This document shows, piece by piece, positions 7,118 to 14,115 of a stretch of 17,567 bases of DNA. The stretch lies in assembly GCA_000467935.1 (NCBI GenBank), contig KI259776.1:1-17567 (forward strand), written 5' to 3'. The translations under genes were made by a program, and so were the position numbers. The DNA is from Peptostreptococcaceae bacterium oral taxon 113 str. W5053 (GTDB taxonomy: Bacteria > Bacillota > Clostridia > Tissierellales > Peptoniphilaceae). Position 1 is the stretch's first letter, and the number at the start of each line of letters is the position of its first letter. The notes under the pieces were generated by a model. It saw only the letters and a list, made by a program, of their open reading frames with translations. It made no database searches and had not been told where the DNA came from.

Positions 7118-8344
7118 CTATTGGCTTTCCCCGGTTCTTTCCTGTAGGATAATTTCTTTTTCTATTTTGTCTTTTCCTCGAATTAACGTCAGCTTTACTT
7201 TATCGCCGATTTTATGCTTTAATAGTTCTTTTTTCAAACTGTTCATGCCTTCCAGTACTTGTCCGTCCATAGCAATTAAGATATCTTCCCGTTGAAGTTT
7301 AGACTTATCTGCTGCACTTTCCGGTTCAATTTCCGTTACAATAATCCCCGATTTTTGGGCTAATTGTTGTCCGGTGACCTGGGTATAGTAAGCTACATCT
7401 ACGCCATAGATACCTAAATAGACACTTTTAAACTTTCCTTGCGTGGTGATCTGCTCAATAACCGTTTTGGCAATATTTACCGGAATAGCGAAACCTATCC
7501 CTTCTCCGGCTAAATTTTTAATCGTATTGATGCCGATCAGTTCTCCCTTGGCGTTTAGCAAAGCGCCTCCTGAATTTCCTTTATTAATAGCGGCATCGGC
7601 TTGAATCAATCCTGTCATCACGCCCTTTTGCACATAAACCGTACGATTTAATCCACTGATATAACCGCTGGTTAAAGTGGACTGCAAATCCAAGCCCAAG
7701 GGATTGCCGATAGCAATAGCTTTATCCCCTACATGAACTGAATCGCTGTCGCCAAGAGCCACTGTGGTTAATCCTTCTTTTTCGATTTTCACAATGGCCA
7801 AATCCAAACTTTGATCCGTCCACAAAAGTTTCCCTTGTAGGTTTTCTCCATTGCTTAGTCGTACTGTAATGCTTTCCGCTTTTCCATTGGCTACCACATG
7901 CGCATTGGTCAAAATATATCCATCTTTATGGACGATGACTCCACTTCCAACACCCTCCGCCAAACCGGAACCGTAAAGAGTATCCACTCTTTCTTTTGTA
8001 GAAATTCCCACAATGCCCGGAATAACTTTTTCCGCTACTGCACGTTCTGTCGTGATTTCTCCTTCAGAAAGAGTAAGACTCTGCTTAGGTACAGACACTG
8101 TGTCATGTACCGCCACTTTTTTCTGAAAAACATTTGTTTTCCACCACAATACACCTACAGTCAAAAGAGCCAAGAAAAGTCCAAGGAAAAACTTTCCCCA
8201 GCCTTTTGGCGTTTTGATTGCTTCTTCCCTTGCAATTTTCCGGATCTCCTCTTCATCGATAGCTTTATAGTCATCATAATCCGGATAGTCACCTAATCCT
8301 TCAAAATGAAATTCGTGTGTGTTGTTAAAATCTTCATTCATCAT
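7118..8344 (-). CDS. htrA: HtrA-like membrane-anchored serine protease (S1C)
   Basis: The 408-aa protein has a cytoplasmic acidic N-terminus rich in Asp/Tyr (residues 11-45), one transmembrane helix (about 51-68), an extracellular trypsin-like domain (about 100-300) and one C-terminal PDZ domain (about 308-400). The catalytic triad is H149 in LTNAHVV, D181 in SLDLAIVKI and S258 in NKGNSGGALLN, all intact. It degrades or refolds damaged exported proteins. AAGGAGG lies five bases before the first of two adjacent ATGs. The gene is alone: a terminator lies downstream and a -10 (TATACT) upstream, with a TGTCACA element that also occurs before the ECF sigma gene. The single PDZ and N-terminal anchor are typical of Firmicute HtrA. 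Confidence 0.95.
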   Translation of the reverse strand: MMNEDFNNTHEFHFEGLGDYPDYDDYKAIDEEEIRKIAREEAIKTPKGWGKFFLGLFLALLTVGVLWWKTNVFQKKVAVHDTVSVPKQSLTLSEGEITTERAVAEKVIPGIVGISTKERVDTLYGSGLAEGVGSGVIVHKDGYILTNAHVVANGKAESITVRLSNGENLQGKLLWTDQSLDLAIVKIEKEGLTTVALGDSDSVHVGDKAIAIGNPLGLDLQSTLTSGYISGLNRTVYVQKGVMTGLIQADAAINKGNSGGALLNAKGELIGINTIKNLAGEGIGFAIPVNIAKTVIEQITTQGKFKSVYLGIYGVDVAYYTQVTGQQLAQKSGIIVTEIEPESAADKSKLQREDILIAMDGQVLEGMNSLKKELLKHKIGDKVKLTLIRGKDKIEKEIILQERTGESQ

Positions 8345-8363
8345 AAAAACCTCCTTAACGGCT

Positions 8364-8396
8364 AGTATAATGCTTTTCTACCCTTAATTTGTGACA
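8364..8396 (-). promoter_or_regulatory. htrA promoter region with TGTCACA element
   Basis: The minus strand reads TGTCACA (8396-8390) then, 20 bases on, TATACT (8369-8364). At the normal 17-base distance from TATACT the -35 would be ACAAAT, which is poor, so activation or a second sigma factor is plausible. The stretch TGTCACAAATTAAGGG is almost the same as TGTCACAAAAAGGG upstream of the ECF sigma gene. Confidence 0.4.
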
Positions 8397-8456
8397 TTTC
8401 TTTGTTTTTTTAGATTCACTCTTTTTGCTCAATCTTTCCAACAAGAAGAAGTTGGA

Positions 8457-9458
8457 TTAATCAATATTTTCTTCAATCAATGAGTATAGAGCAATGCCGT
8501 TTTCTTGTATTTCCTCTCGAACCTTTCCTTGATTGATCAAATAAATCAGGTGAGCCGAAGCTTCACCCGCTGCAAACCATTTTTGAGCATTTGGAAAATC
8601 GTTCCAATCTTTCGCTCGAATATCCCAATGCAAATTTTTTGTGACGTCTCTTGTCGTCGCTTTCCCATATTTTTTTAAAATAGACAATGTTTCATTTAAC
8701 CTTTTTTGATGATGGACTTTTAACTCTTCAATACGTCCATTGATATCTTCCACCAAAAAGCGATGGCTGCTAAACAAGTATTTGATTTCTAAACTTTTGA
8801 GTTTCTCTATATTTTTAAGATAAGTTCCTAATGAATCTCCATATTTTTCTCCCCAATAGGTGATATTGGGTGTAATCTTCCCCAAAATATGATCTCCACA
8901 AAAGAGAATCTTTTTTTCTGGCTCATAAAGCCCTAACATTCCCGGTGTATGTCCTGCTTCATCCAACATTTCAAAATGAAATTCCCCCAAATCTAAACGA
9001 TCTCCCGCTTTAGCCGGTGTGTAAGGAAAAATATCCGTCGGTCGGTTAGCATAACCGGGATGTTCTTCAATAGCGAGTTCATCCGGTTCCATCCCCTGTT
9101 TATGAGCATCTCGAATAAGATGTTGCCAAACTTCTCCAAATCGAGTTCTGCCGTCTTCTACCAATTCTCCATCCACTTTGGAAATGATAATTTCTCCAAT
9201 ACCTTGTTGATCCAAAAAATTAGCCAATCCAACATGATCTGAATGGCAATGCGTTAAAAATAATACCGTTTTGGAAAGATCTAAATCCAAATCTTGAATG
9301 AATTTTTTCATATACCGTTTCAATTCCGCATTGTTAAAACCTGTATCTACAATCAAGCTTCTTTCCGGTGTTTTAACTGCATAAATATTGATTTCTCTCA
9401 AAGGATTTCCCGTAAGGGGAAATTTTTCCATATAAATATTGTTATAAATCTCCTGCAT
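8457..9458 (-). CDS. MBL-fold metallo-hydrolase with C-terminal winged-helix-like domain
   Basis: A 333-aa soluble enzyme of the metallo-beta-lactamase superfamily. Metal ligands are visible: THCHSDH (H70, H72, D74, H75), H170 in EAGHTPG, D189 in FCGDH and H232 in FSSHR, so both zinc (or iron) sites look complete. After the MBL core (about 1-235) comes a helical region with LNETLSILKKYGKATTRDV (about 254-272), similar to the winged-helix C-terminus of glyoxalase-II-like and LACTB2-like proteins. The substrate is not known; hydrolysis of a thioester or phosphoester is likely from the family. The start is at an ATG with AGGAGG four bases upstream. It follows the small membrane protein genes by 58 bases with no obvious terminator between, so it may be read through from that operon. 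Confidence 0.85.
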   Translation of the reverse strand: MQEIYNNIYMEKFPLTGNPLREINIYAVKTPERSLIVDTGFNNAELKRYMKKFIQDLDLDLSKTVLFLTHCHSDHVGLANFLDQQGIGEIIISKVDGELVEDGRTRFGEVWQHLIRDAHKQGMEPDELAIEEHPGYANRPTDIFPYTPAKAGDRLDLGEFHFEMLDEAGHTPGMLGLYEPEKKILFCGDHILGKITPNITYWGEKYGDSLGTYLKNIEKLKSLEIKYLFSSHRFLVEDINGRIEELKVHHQKRLNETLSILKKYGKATTRDVTKNLHWDIRAKDWNDFPNAQKWFAAGEASAHLIYLINQGKVREEIQENGIALYSLIEENID

Positions 9459-9516
9459 AGTTCCTCCTAATTTTAAACTTTATCAACTAAAAAATCTTTT
9501 CCCAGCTACTATATTC

Positions 9517-9729
9517 TTATACAAGCAAATAACCATCTAAAAAGCCTACGGCTATCGGATAAGCAAATGCCAAAACAGAAACGAGAAAAAACACAAAAAA
9601 ACCCTGTAAATACAGTCTTTTATCTCCTCTTTCCTTTGAACGAAAAAAGCTGATTCCTAAAAATAATAGAGACAATCCGAAAAATACCCAAGTTAAGACG
9701 GGCATAATTTGTCGTAAAAATCCTTCCAT
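9517..9729 (-). CDS. Small two-helix membrane protein D (fourth in row)
   Basis: A 70-aa product not assigned to a family. Two hydrophobic helices (about 10-28 and 42-66) flank a charged turn SKERGDKR (31-38), so the hairpin should have its loop in the cytoplasm and both ends outside. It aligns by eye with the second protein of the row: FL-x2-S, KE, K, L, GF, FL and F-x-YP occur in the same order. The start at 9729 has AGGAG six bases upstream. It starts 9 bases after the stop of the previous gene. Very AT-rich. Confidence 0.65.
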   Translation of the reverse strand: MEGFLRQIMPVLTWVFFGLSLLFLGISFFRSKERGDKRLYLQGFFVFFLVSVLAFAYPIAVGFLDGYLLV

Positions 9730-9738
9730 CGCATACTC

Positions 9739-9942
9739 CTAAATAAAATGCACTAAAATTGTGCTTAACAAAAACCCGCAAGCCAAGCCCAACAAAATAG
9801 ACGTTATTTTCAATAACAATCCGAAATTTTTTCCTTCTTCCCATGTAATAAAGTGCAAACTGTAAAAAATAATACTAAAAAAAATTAATGCCGGATAGAC
9901 AAATCGAGCAAAATTTTTTAAAAAAATTATAAAAATTTCCAT
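9739..9942 (-). CDS. Small two-helix membrane protein C (third in row)
   Basis: A 67-aa product, unassigned. Two helices (about 13-31 and 42-65) are joined by a short turn WEEGKN, less basic than in its neighbours. The N-terminus MEIFIIFLKNF parallels the MEGFLRQI of the next gene. The start codon follows the previous stop by 8 bases and has only a weak ribosome site (TAGG), so translation is probably coupled to the gene before it. No catalytic motif is visible. It could be a membrane subunit or a peptide acting on membranes. Confidence 0.6.
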   Translation of the reverse strand: MEIFIIFLKNFARFVYPALIFFSIIFYSLHFITWEEGKNFGLLLKITSILLGLACGFLLSTILVHFI

Positions 9943-9950
9943 ATGGTAGC

Positions 9951-10208
9951 CTACTTTCCAAAATACTTCATGAAAATTTGTCCAAAAACCAAATAAGAAG
10001 GATATAAAAAACAGAACACTCCATTGATTAAAAATAAAGTAAATCCATTTCGTCCCAGATTTTTTTTCTTTTTTTCCTTGTGATAAACCAAGCTGTACGA
10101 TAAAAATCCAAACGCTAAAAATAAAAAGCCATAGCCTAAAATGCTGTTAAATTTTAAAATCGGCGCTCCAAAACGATAAAATATATTTTGCAACAGAGTC
10201 TCAAACAT
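9951..10208 (-). CDS. Small two-helix membrane protein B (second in row)
   Basis: An 85-aa product, unassigned. An amphipathic N-terminus (MFETLLQNIFYRFG) precedes two helices (about 24-43 and 55-80), with a strongly basic turn HKEKKKKNLGRN (43-54). The ATG overlaps the previous stop by one base (TAATG), with AGGAGG six bases upstream within the preceding gene, so the two are translationally coupled. It resembles protein D in the turn and second helix, suggesting duplication. Sampled base composition here is 15 G+C in 60. Confidence 0.65.
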   Translation of the reverse strand: MFETLLQNIFYRFGAPILKFNSILGYGFLFLAFGFLSYSLVYHKEKKKKNLGRNGFTLFLINGVFCFLYPSYLVFGQIFMKYFGK

Positions 10209-10417
10209 TATTGACCTCCTTTCACCGCTTGATAAAATCCATAAACCATAATGACCAATCCTTCAAGCATCATAATAAATAAAATCAGATGCATTACAAT
10301 GGAAAAGATTTTTTTTTGTTTTTCTTTTACCGCTACATACGCAATGAAAAATAAAAACGCCAAAACCATTGCGATTGGAAAAGTAAAAAGTATTACAAAC
10401 GATAATATCTCTCTCAC
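10208..10417 (-). CDS. Small two-helix membrane protein A (first in row), GTG start
   Basis: A 69-aa product from GTG at 10417, chosen because GAGGAG lies seven bases upstream and the GTG sits one base after the stop of the TtcA-like gene. In-frame ATGs at 10432 and 10444 lie inside that gene and lack the spacing. Two helices (about 5-26 and 33-60) flank VKEKQKK, again a basic cytoplasmic turn. It starts the row of four similar-sized hairpin proteins. Function unknown; no cysteine and no conserved catalytic residue seen. Confidence 0.6.
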   Translation of the reverse strand: MREILSFVILFTFPIAMVLAFLFFIAYVAVKEKQKKIFSIVMHLILFIMMLEGLVIMVYGFYQAVKGGQ

Positions 10418-10418
10418 T

Positions 10419-11282
10419 TTAAAACTCCTCATAATAATCTTCAATATAGGAATGCTTTTTGCCGTGGAGCTTATACCCCAAAACTCGATCTACATTGACG
10501 TTTTCTGCACTGCGAAAGATGCTTAAATCCACATCTGAAAATTTTTCTTTTAATTTTTTCACCAATTCTTTCATTTCCGCCCGTTTAGATCCCATTTTCT
10601 TGGAAGCCACACTACAAGCGCAATCCAAAGGAGATAGATGAGCATATCGAACAAATTGAATAATGTGTTCTTCTCGAATATAGTAAAGAGGACGAATCAA
10701 TTCCATCCCTGGAAAATTTTCCGCCTTTAGTTTGGGAAGCATGCTTTTATAATTTCCTCCATAAAGGAGATTGAGTAAAATCGTTTCTATCACATCATTA
10801 AAATGATGAGCCAAAGCTAATTTGTTGCATCCCAATTCCTGGGTTTTAGCATAGAGAAAACCTCGTCGCATACGTGCACACATATAACAAGGGTATTTTC
10901 CTCCAACTTTATCTGCTACGGCAAAAACATCCGATTCTAAAATCTTTACCGGAATTTCCATATGTTTACAATGTTTCTCCAACATTTTTCGATTATTTTC
11001 ATGATATCCCGGATCCATCGCTAAAAATTCCAAAGAAAAATTTCTTCGACCGTGTTTATACAATTCCTGAAATAATTTGGCTAAAAGTAGACTGTCTTTG
11101 CCTCCTGAAATAGCCACAGCTATTTTATCTCCGTCAGAAATCAGTTCATATTCAGTTAATGCTCGAATAAAAGGGGCCCACAGTTTGGAACGATATTTTT
11201 TTATGACCGCTCTCTCGATTTCCAAATTGGAAATGGGAAAAAAATCCGCTTGAATCGAGAAACCTTGTAAGCCGTTGCCCAT
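10419..11282 (-). CDS. TtcA-like tRNA 2-thiocytidine synthetase family protein
   Basis: A 287-aa cytoplasmic PP-loop ATPase. The SGGKDS loop (59-64) binds ATP. PCYMCARMRRG (C132, C135) and a later C221/C223 pair supply the cysteines that hold the [4Fe-4S] cluster in TtcA, and HHFNDVIET (159-167) is the family's second landmark. TtcA thiolates C32 of some tRNAs; paralogues in Firmicutes may have other targets, so I give no symbol. The start has AGGAG ten bases upstream and follows an extended -10 (TG-T-TATAAT) by about 30 bases. Its stop is one base from the GTG of the first small membrane protein, and the RBS of that gene lies inside this one, so the enzyme heads the operon. Confidence 0.85.
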   Translation of the reverse strand: MGNGLQGFSIQADFFPISNLEIERAVIKKYRSKLWAPFIRALTEYELISDGDKIAVAISGGKDSLLLAKLFQELYKHGRRNFSLEFLAMDPGYHENNRKMLEKHCKHMEIPVKILESDVFAVADKVGGKYPCYMCARMRRGFLYAKTQELGCNKLALAHHFNDVIETILLNLLYGGNYKSMLPKLKAENFPGMELIRPLYYIREEHIIQFVRYAHLSPLDCACSVASKKMGSKRAEMKELVKKLKEKFSDVDLSIFRSAENVNVDRVLGYKLHGKKHSYIEDYYEEF

Positions 11283-11312
11283 AATTTATACACTCCTTTT
11301 TAGCCTTTCTCT

Positions 11313-11321
11313 ATTATAACA
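11313..11321 (-). promoter_or_regulatory. Extended -10 promoter of the TtcA-like operon
   Basis: Minus-strand TGTTATAAT (TG-N-TATAAT) at 30 bases before the ATG; no convincing -35 at 17 bases. It follows the previous gene's stop (11345) by about 25 bases, so this operon has its own start. Confidence 0.55.
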
Positions 11322-11344
11322 CACTTTAAAAATCAATAGGTATC

Positions 11345-11902
11345 CTATTTAAGATAATCATCTTCACCCCATGAATATTTATATTTATCTCGAGAACGAA
11401 TTTGCATCTTTTGATAAGGAAAATTTTTCAACTGACAACAAAGTTCCTCAATAGAAAAAATCTTCTCGGTTTTTTTAAAAATACCGGCTTTTTTAAGTAA
11501 ATATATACTGAAGCTTAAACAGGTATATTTGTACTTTAAATTTAATTTTCTACGTAAAAATTTGGAATTTAATGCCTCCACATAGCTATAACGATAAAAT
11601 CTTTTATTTTGTTTCATCACTTGAATATCTTTATACAATTCCTCGTATTTCTCTTCTGTAATCGGAATTTCAAACACTATAATTTGTACATTTTTTCCTT
11701 TTTGAATATAACGCAACCAAGACTCTTCCACAAAACCTCCATAAAAAGGATATTTTTGATGATAACGAGCATAGGAATAAAGAGGAACCAAATCTTGATT
11801 AAATGAAACGGAAACATGATTATATTGATATCCTGTCATCTTTCGAATGAACCAACCTATTGTGGTATAAGTTCGACTTATAACAATATAAAAATTTTTC
11901 AT
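11345..11902 (-). CDS. Putative permuted NlpC/P60-like (YiiX-type) protein
   Basis: A 185-aa basic protein without signal peptide or membrane helix. YQYNHVSVSF (H29) near the N-terminus and KYTCLSFSIYLL (C128) in the second half are arranged His before Cys, as in permuted papain-like NlpC/P60 proteins such as the YiiX/YaeF group. In between are LYSYARY (41-47) and a strand VQIIVFEIP (72-80), also seen in that fold. The substrate is unknown; such proteins act on amide or ester bonds of lipids or peptidoglycan. If it has no export signal, it would act inside the cell. It has AAAGGATG about ten bases before the ATG and no close partner. I rate the family as likely, not proven. Confidence 0.55.
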   Translation of the reverse strand: MKNFYIVISRTYTTIGWFIRKMTGYQYNHVSVSFNQDLVPLYSYARYHQKYPFYGGFVEESWLRYIQKGKNVQIIVFEIPITEEKYEELYKDIQVMKQNKRFYRYSYVEALNSKFLRRKLNLKYKYTCLSFSIYLLKKAGIFKKTEKIFSIEELCCQLKNFPYQKMQIRSRDKYKYSWGEDDYLK

Positions 11903-11952
11903 CTTTATCTACATCCTTTAAATTTTTCACTTAGCCGGCATATTTTCTATTG

Positions 11953-11979
11953 AAAAAACGGGAATTATTTTTCCCGTTT
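11953..11979 (-). terminator. Rho-independent terminator of the walJ-rlmH-zinc ribbon operon
   Basis: Perfect 9-bp stem (11956-11964 with 11971-11979), six-base loop, T-run on the minus strand (11958-11953). The upstream arm lies within the last codons of the zinc-ribbon gene. Confidence 0.85.
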
Positions 11980-12708
11980 ATAATCTACAATTTTCCAAAC
12001 TTTCATCTGGATTTCCTCTACAGGACTATTGCAATAAGCACAGTACTTATACCCTAGATTCACAATAGGAGCACCGCAATTTGGGCAACTGATGCTATAA
12101 GCATTGCGGGAATGGGAAACTTTTTTTATTTTACTCTCATCTTGAACAAAAAGCGCATACACATTGTATACCGCTTGAGTTTTTCTATCTTGATAACCGG
12201 ATAAAATTCGTTCTTCATGCATAACATACTCAATTCCTTCACAAGCCACTTGAATTGTCAAAAGACATCGCCCAGCTCCTCGTTCATATTGACTTAAAAC
12301 GCTACGATGCACCGAAAATCTGGAAAGAAACTTTTTTTCTCCTCTTCTTTGATTTTGTGTAATTTCATGTTGTACTTTTTCTTTCATTTCCTCGGAGACA
12401 TTGTTTAAAAGTGATGTTTCTTCTTCAACAATTGCCGTAAGTGCCGCCGATAAAATACGTTCTGCTTTTGTTTTAATTTCATCCACATTCAATCCCGGAA
12501 AATCTTTAAATAACAGAGGTAATATCACCGGTTCCATATTATGAAGTCCATAAGGTTTATTCGCTCGTTCCAATTTTTCTTTTATCAAACCCTCTCGGAG
12601 GGTTTCCGTTCCGAAATATCCTCTATTGAAGGTTTTTATACGATGGCGTAGTCTTAAAATACCAATAAACAACAAACCTGCCAAAAAAGCAATTCCTTGC
12701 CAAAGCAT
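11965..12708 (-). CDS. Membrane-anchored Tim44-like zinc-ribbon protein
   Basis: A 247-aa protein with an N-terminal helix (3-19) followed by basic residues RLRHRIK, so the rest should be cytoplasmic. Residues about 55-200 look like a Tim44-like domain: helices around FPGLNVDEIKTKAERILSAAL, then strands including GRCLLTIQVACEGIEYVM. The C-terminus carries a zinc ribbon, CPNCGAPIVNLGYKYCAYC (C208, C211, C223, C226). It is likely a membrane-tethered adaptor; the partner is not known. GGAGGGTG lies about nine bases before its ATG, 23 bases after the rlmH stop, and a terminator follows, so it is the last gene of the operon. I place the Tim44 call as family-level inference. Confidence 0.65.
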   Translation of the reverse strand: MLWQGIAFLAGLLFIGILRLRHRIKTFNRGYFGTETLREGLIKEKLERANKPYGLHNMEPVILPLLFKDFPGLNVDEIKTKAERILSAALTAIVEEETSLLNNVSEEMKEKVQHEITQNQRRGEKKFLSRFSVHRSVLSQYERGAGRCLLTIQVACEGIEYVMHEERILSGYQDRKTQAVYNVYALFVQDESKIKKVSHSRNAYSISCPNCGAPIVNLGYKYCAYCNSPVEEIQMKVWKIVDYKREK

Positions 12709-12731
12709 AACGACTCACCCTCCTTTTTTAA

Positions 12732-13205
12732 CTATTTATGATATATTTCTCCTGCTTTGATTTTCATCCCCCGATAAAGTTGCTCCAATAAAATAACACG
12801 CATTAACTGATGTGGAAATGTCATTTTGGAAAAACTCCAACGCTCTATACATTTGGCTTTCACATCTGAATGTAGACCATAACTGGAACCAATCAAAAAC
12901 ACGGGCTTTATGCCTTCCATATCATATTTTTCTAATTTTTTTGACAAATTTTCCGAAGAAAAACTTTTTCCTCCAATATCCAAGGCAATCAAATAATTCT
13001 CTCCAAAACGCTGCAATATTGCAACTGCCTCTTTTCCTAAAGCAATTTCAATTTCTTTCTTGGAAGGCTGCTGTGACAGATACTCTTCTTTTAATTCTAC
13101 AATCTGAATCTTACCAAATCGACTTAAACGTTTTAAATATTCTTCCGACGCTTGTCTGAAAAATTTTTCTTTCAAATTACCAATTCCGCAAATGGTTATA
13201 TTCAT
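12732..13205 (-). CDS. rlmH: 23S rRNA (pseudouridine1915-N3)-methyltransferase
   Basis: A 157-aa SPOUT methyltransferase, about the usual length (near 159). It uses SAM to methylate pseudouridine 1915 in helix 69 of 23S rRNA, at the subunit interface. Family landmarks: FLIGSSYGLHSDV (103-115) forming part of the SAM trefoil knot, MTFPHQLMRVILLEQLYR (128-145), and the C-terminal GEIYHK with Y155/H156. The glycine-rich loop reads GSSYG, where most members have GGxxG/GxSxG. It starts three bases after the walJ stop with only a weak RBS, so translation is probably coupled. walJ and rlmH being near each other is a common Firmicute arrangement. Confidence 0.95.
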   Translation of the reverse strand: MNITICGIGNLKEKFFRQASEEYLKRLSRFGKIQIVELKEEYLSQQPSKKEIEIALGKEAVAILQRFGENYLIALDIGGKSFSSENLSKKLEKYDMEGIKPVFLIGSSYGLHSDVKAKCIERWSFSKMTFPHQLMRVILLEQLYRGMKIKAGEIYHK

Positions 13206-13208
13206 AAC

Positions 13209-14000
13209 TTATTCCAACGCGATTAAAGGACTTGGGTGTTCCACCCTGGCGCATCCTATTCGCAAATCCTTTCTTATATCTAAACCTTTATTTGTCAAAT
13301 ATCTTGCAACCGTATTTAAAGCCACTTTGGGTATATTATTTTCTTCACTAAGATGTCCTAATAAAATCACTTCTCGTTCCCCCTTCAAAACTTCCGATAA
13401 AACTTCTCCGCTGATTTCATTGGATAAATGTCCATAATCCGAAGCAATTCGTTGCTTTAATTGACGAGGATAAGGTCCTTTTTCCAACATTAAAGGATCG
13501 TGATTGGCTTCTATCAAATATAAATCCGCTCTACAGATGATTTTTTTCATCTCTGGTGTAACAATCCCGCTATCTGTCAAAACAATCGCTTTCTTTTTTT
13601 CATGATAAAAAGCAAAGCCTACCGGATCCGCCGCATCATGATAAATGTGAAAAGGCATAAAATCCAAATCTCCAAGACTGCATTCTTCTCCCGGTGAAAA
13701 AACACAACGATTTTCATCAGGAATCTTTCCCACTATTTTTTCCATTGCCATCCAAGTCCCAAAACTGGCTACAATTGGAATATTATAACGTCTTGATAAT
13801 GGACCTACCCCTTGAATATGATCCATATGCTCATGAGTTACAAAAATGTAATCAATTTGAGAAGGATGTACTCCGATATGATCCAAAAAATGCTCAATTT
13901 TTCGAGCGCTTAATCCTGCATCAATTAATACTTTCATATATTTTGTTTCTAAATATTGACAATTTCCACGACTACCGCTGGAAAGACTACAAAATTTCAT
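13209..14000 (-). CDS. walJ: WalJ/YycJ-family MBL-fold exonuclease-like protein
   Basis: A 263-aa metallo-beta-lactamase fold enzyme. The N-terminus MKFCSLSSGSRGNC is diagnostic of the WalJ (YycJ) group. Metal-binding THEHMDH lies at 55-61, with further ligands in H-x-Y-H-D (118-122), TDSG (142-145) and LLGHLSEENN (about 214-223). In other Firmicutes WalJ sits downstream of the WalRK two-component system and is linked to cell division/DNA replication coordination and a proposed 5'-3' exonuclease activity. Here no walRK is in the window; instead walJ begins an operon with its own extended -10. AAGGAG lies eight bases before the ATG. Confidence 0.93.
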   Translation of the reverse strand: MKFCSLSSGSRGNCQYLETKYMKVLIDAGLSARKIEHFLDHIGVHPSQIDYIFVTHEHMDHIQGVGPLSRRYNIPIVASFGTWMAMEKIVGKIPDENRCVFSPGEECSLGDLDFMPFHIYHDAADPVGFAFYHEKKKAIVLTDSGIVTPEMKKIICRADLYLIEANHDPLMLEKGPYPRQLKQRIASDYGHLSNEISGEVLSEVLKGEREVILLGHLSEENNIPKVALNTVARYLTNKGLDIRKDLRIGCARVEHPSPLIALE

Positions 14001-14024
14001 CTTATTTCTCCTTTTCTGCCTTTC

Positions 14025-14033
14025 ATTATACCA
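14025..14033 (-). promoter_or_regulatory. Extended -10 promoter of walJ
   Basis: Minus-strand TGGTATAAT (TG-N-TATAAT) 25 bases before the walJ ATG. No good -35 is seen. Confidence 0.55.
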
Positions 14034-14073
14034 TAGAGAGCCTCTTCTCCCATGCCTTTTTCACTTTACTCAT

Positions 14074-14103
14074 AAAAAAACCGGAAATGCAGAACATCTC
14101 CGG
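14074..14103 (-). terminator. Rho-independent terminator of the cation ATPase
   Basis: CCGGAGATG (14103-14095) pairs with CATTTCCGG (14089-14081) with one mismatch, followed by seven T on the minus strand (14080-14074). It lies 12 bases after the ATPase stop and ahead of the walJ promoter. Confidence 0.85.
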
Positions 14104-14115
14104 CATAAAAATCTA

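Noticed and set aside
7898..8296. 132-codon plus-strand frame inside htrA
   Set aside because: Antisense to the protease domain and anchor of HtrA; no RBS or family features.
8438..8455. CCAAC/GTTGG hairpin after the MBL hydrolase stop
   Set aside because: Five-bp stem without a T-tract on either side; too weak to call a terminator.
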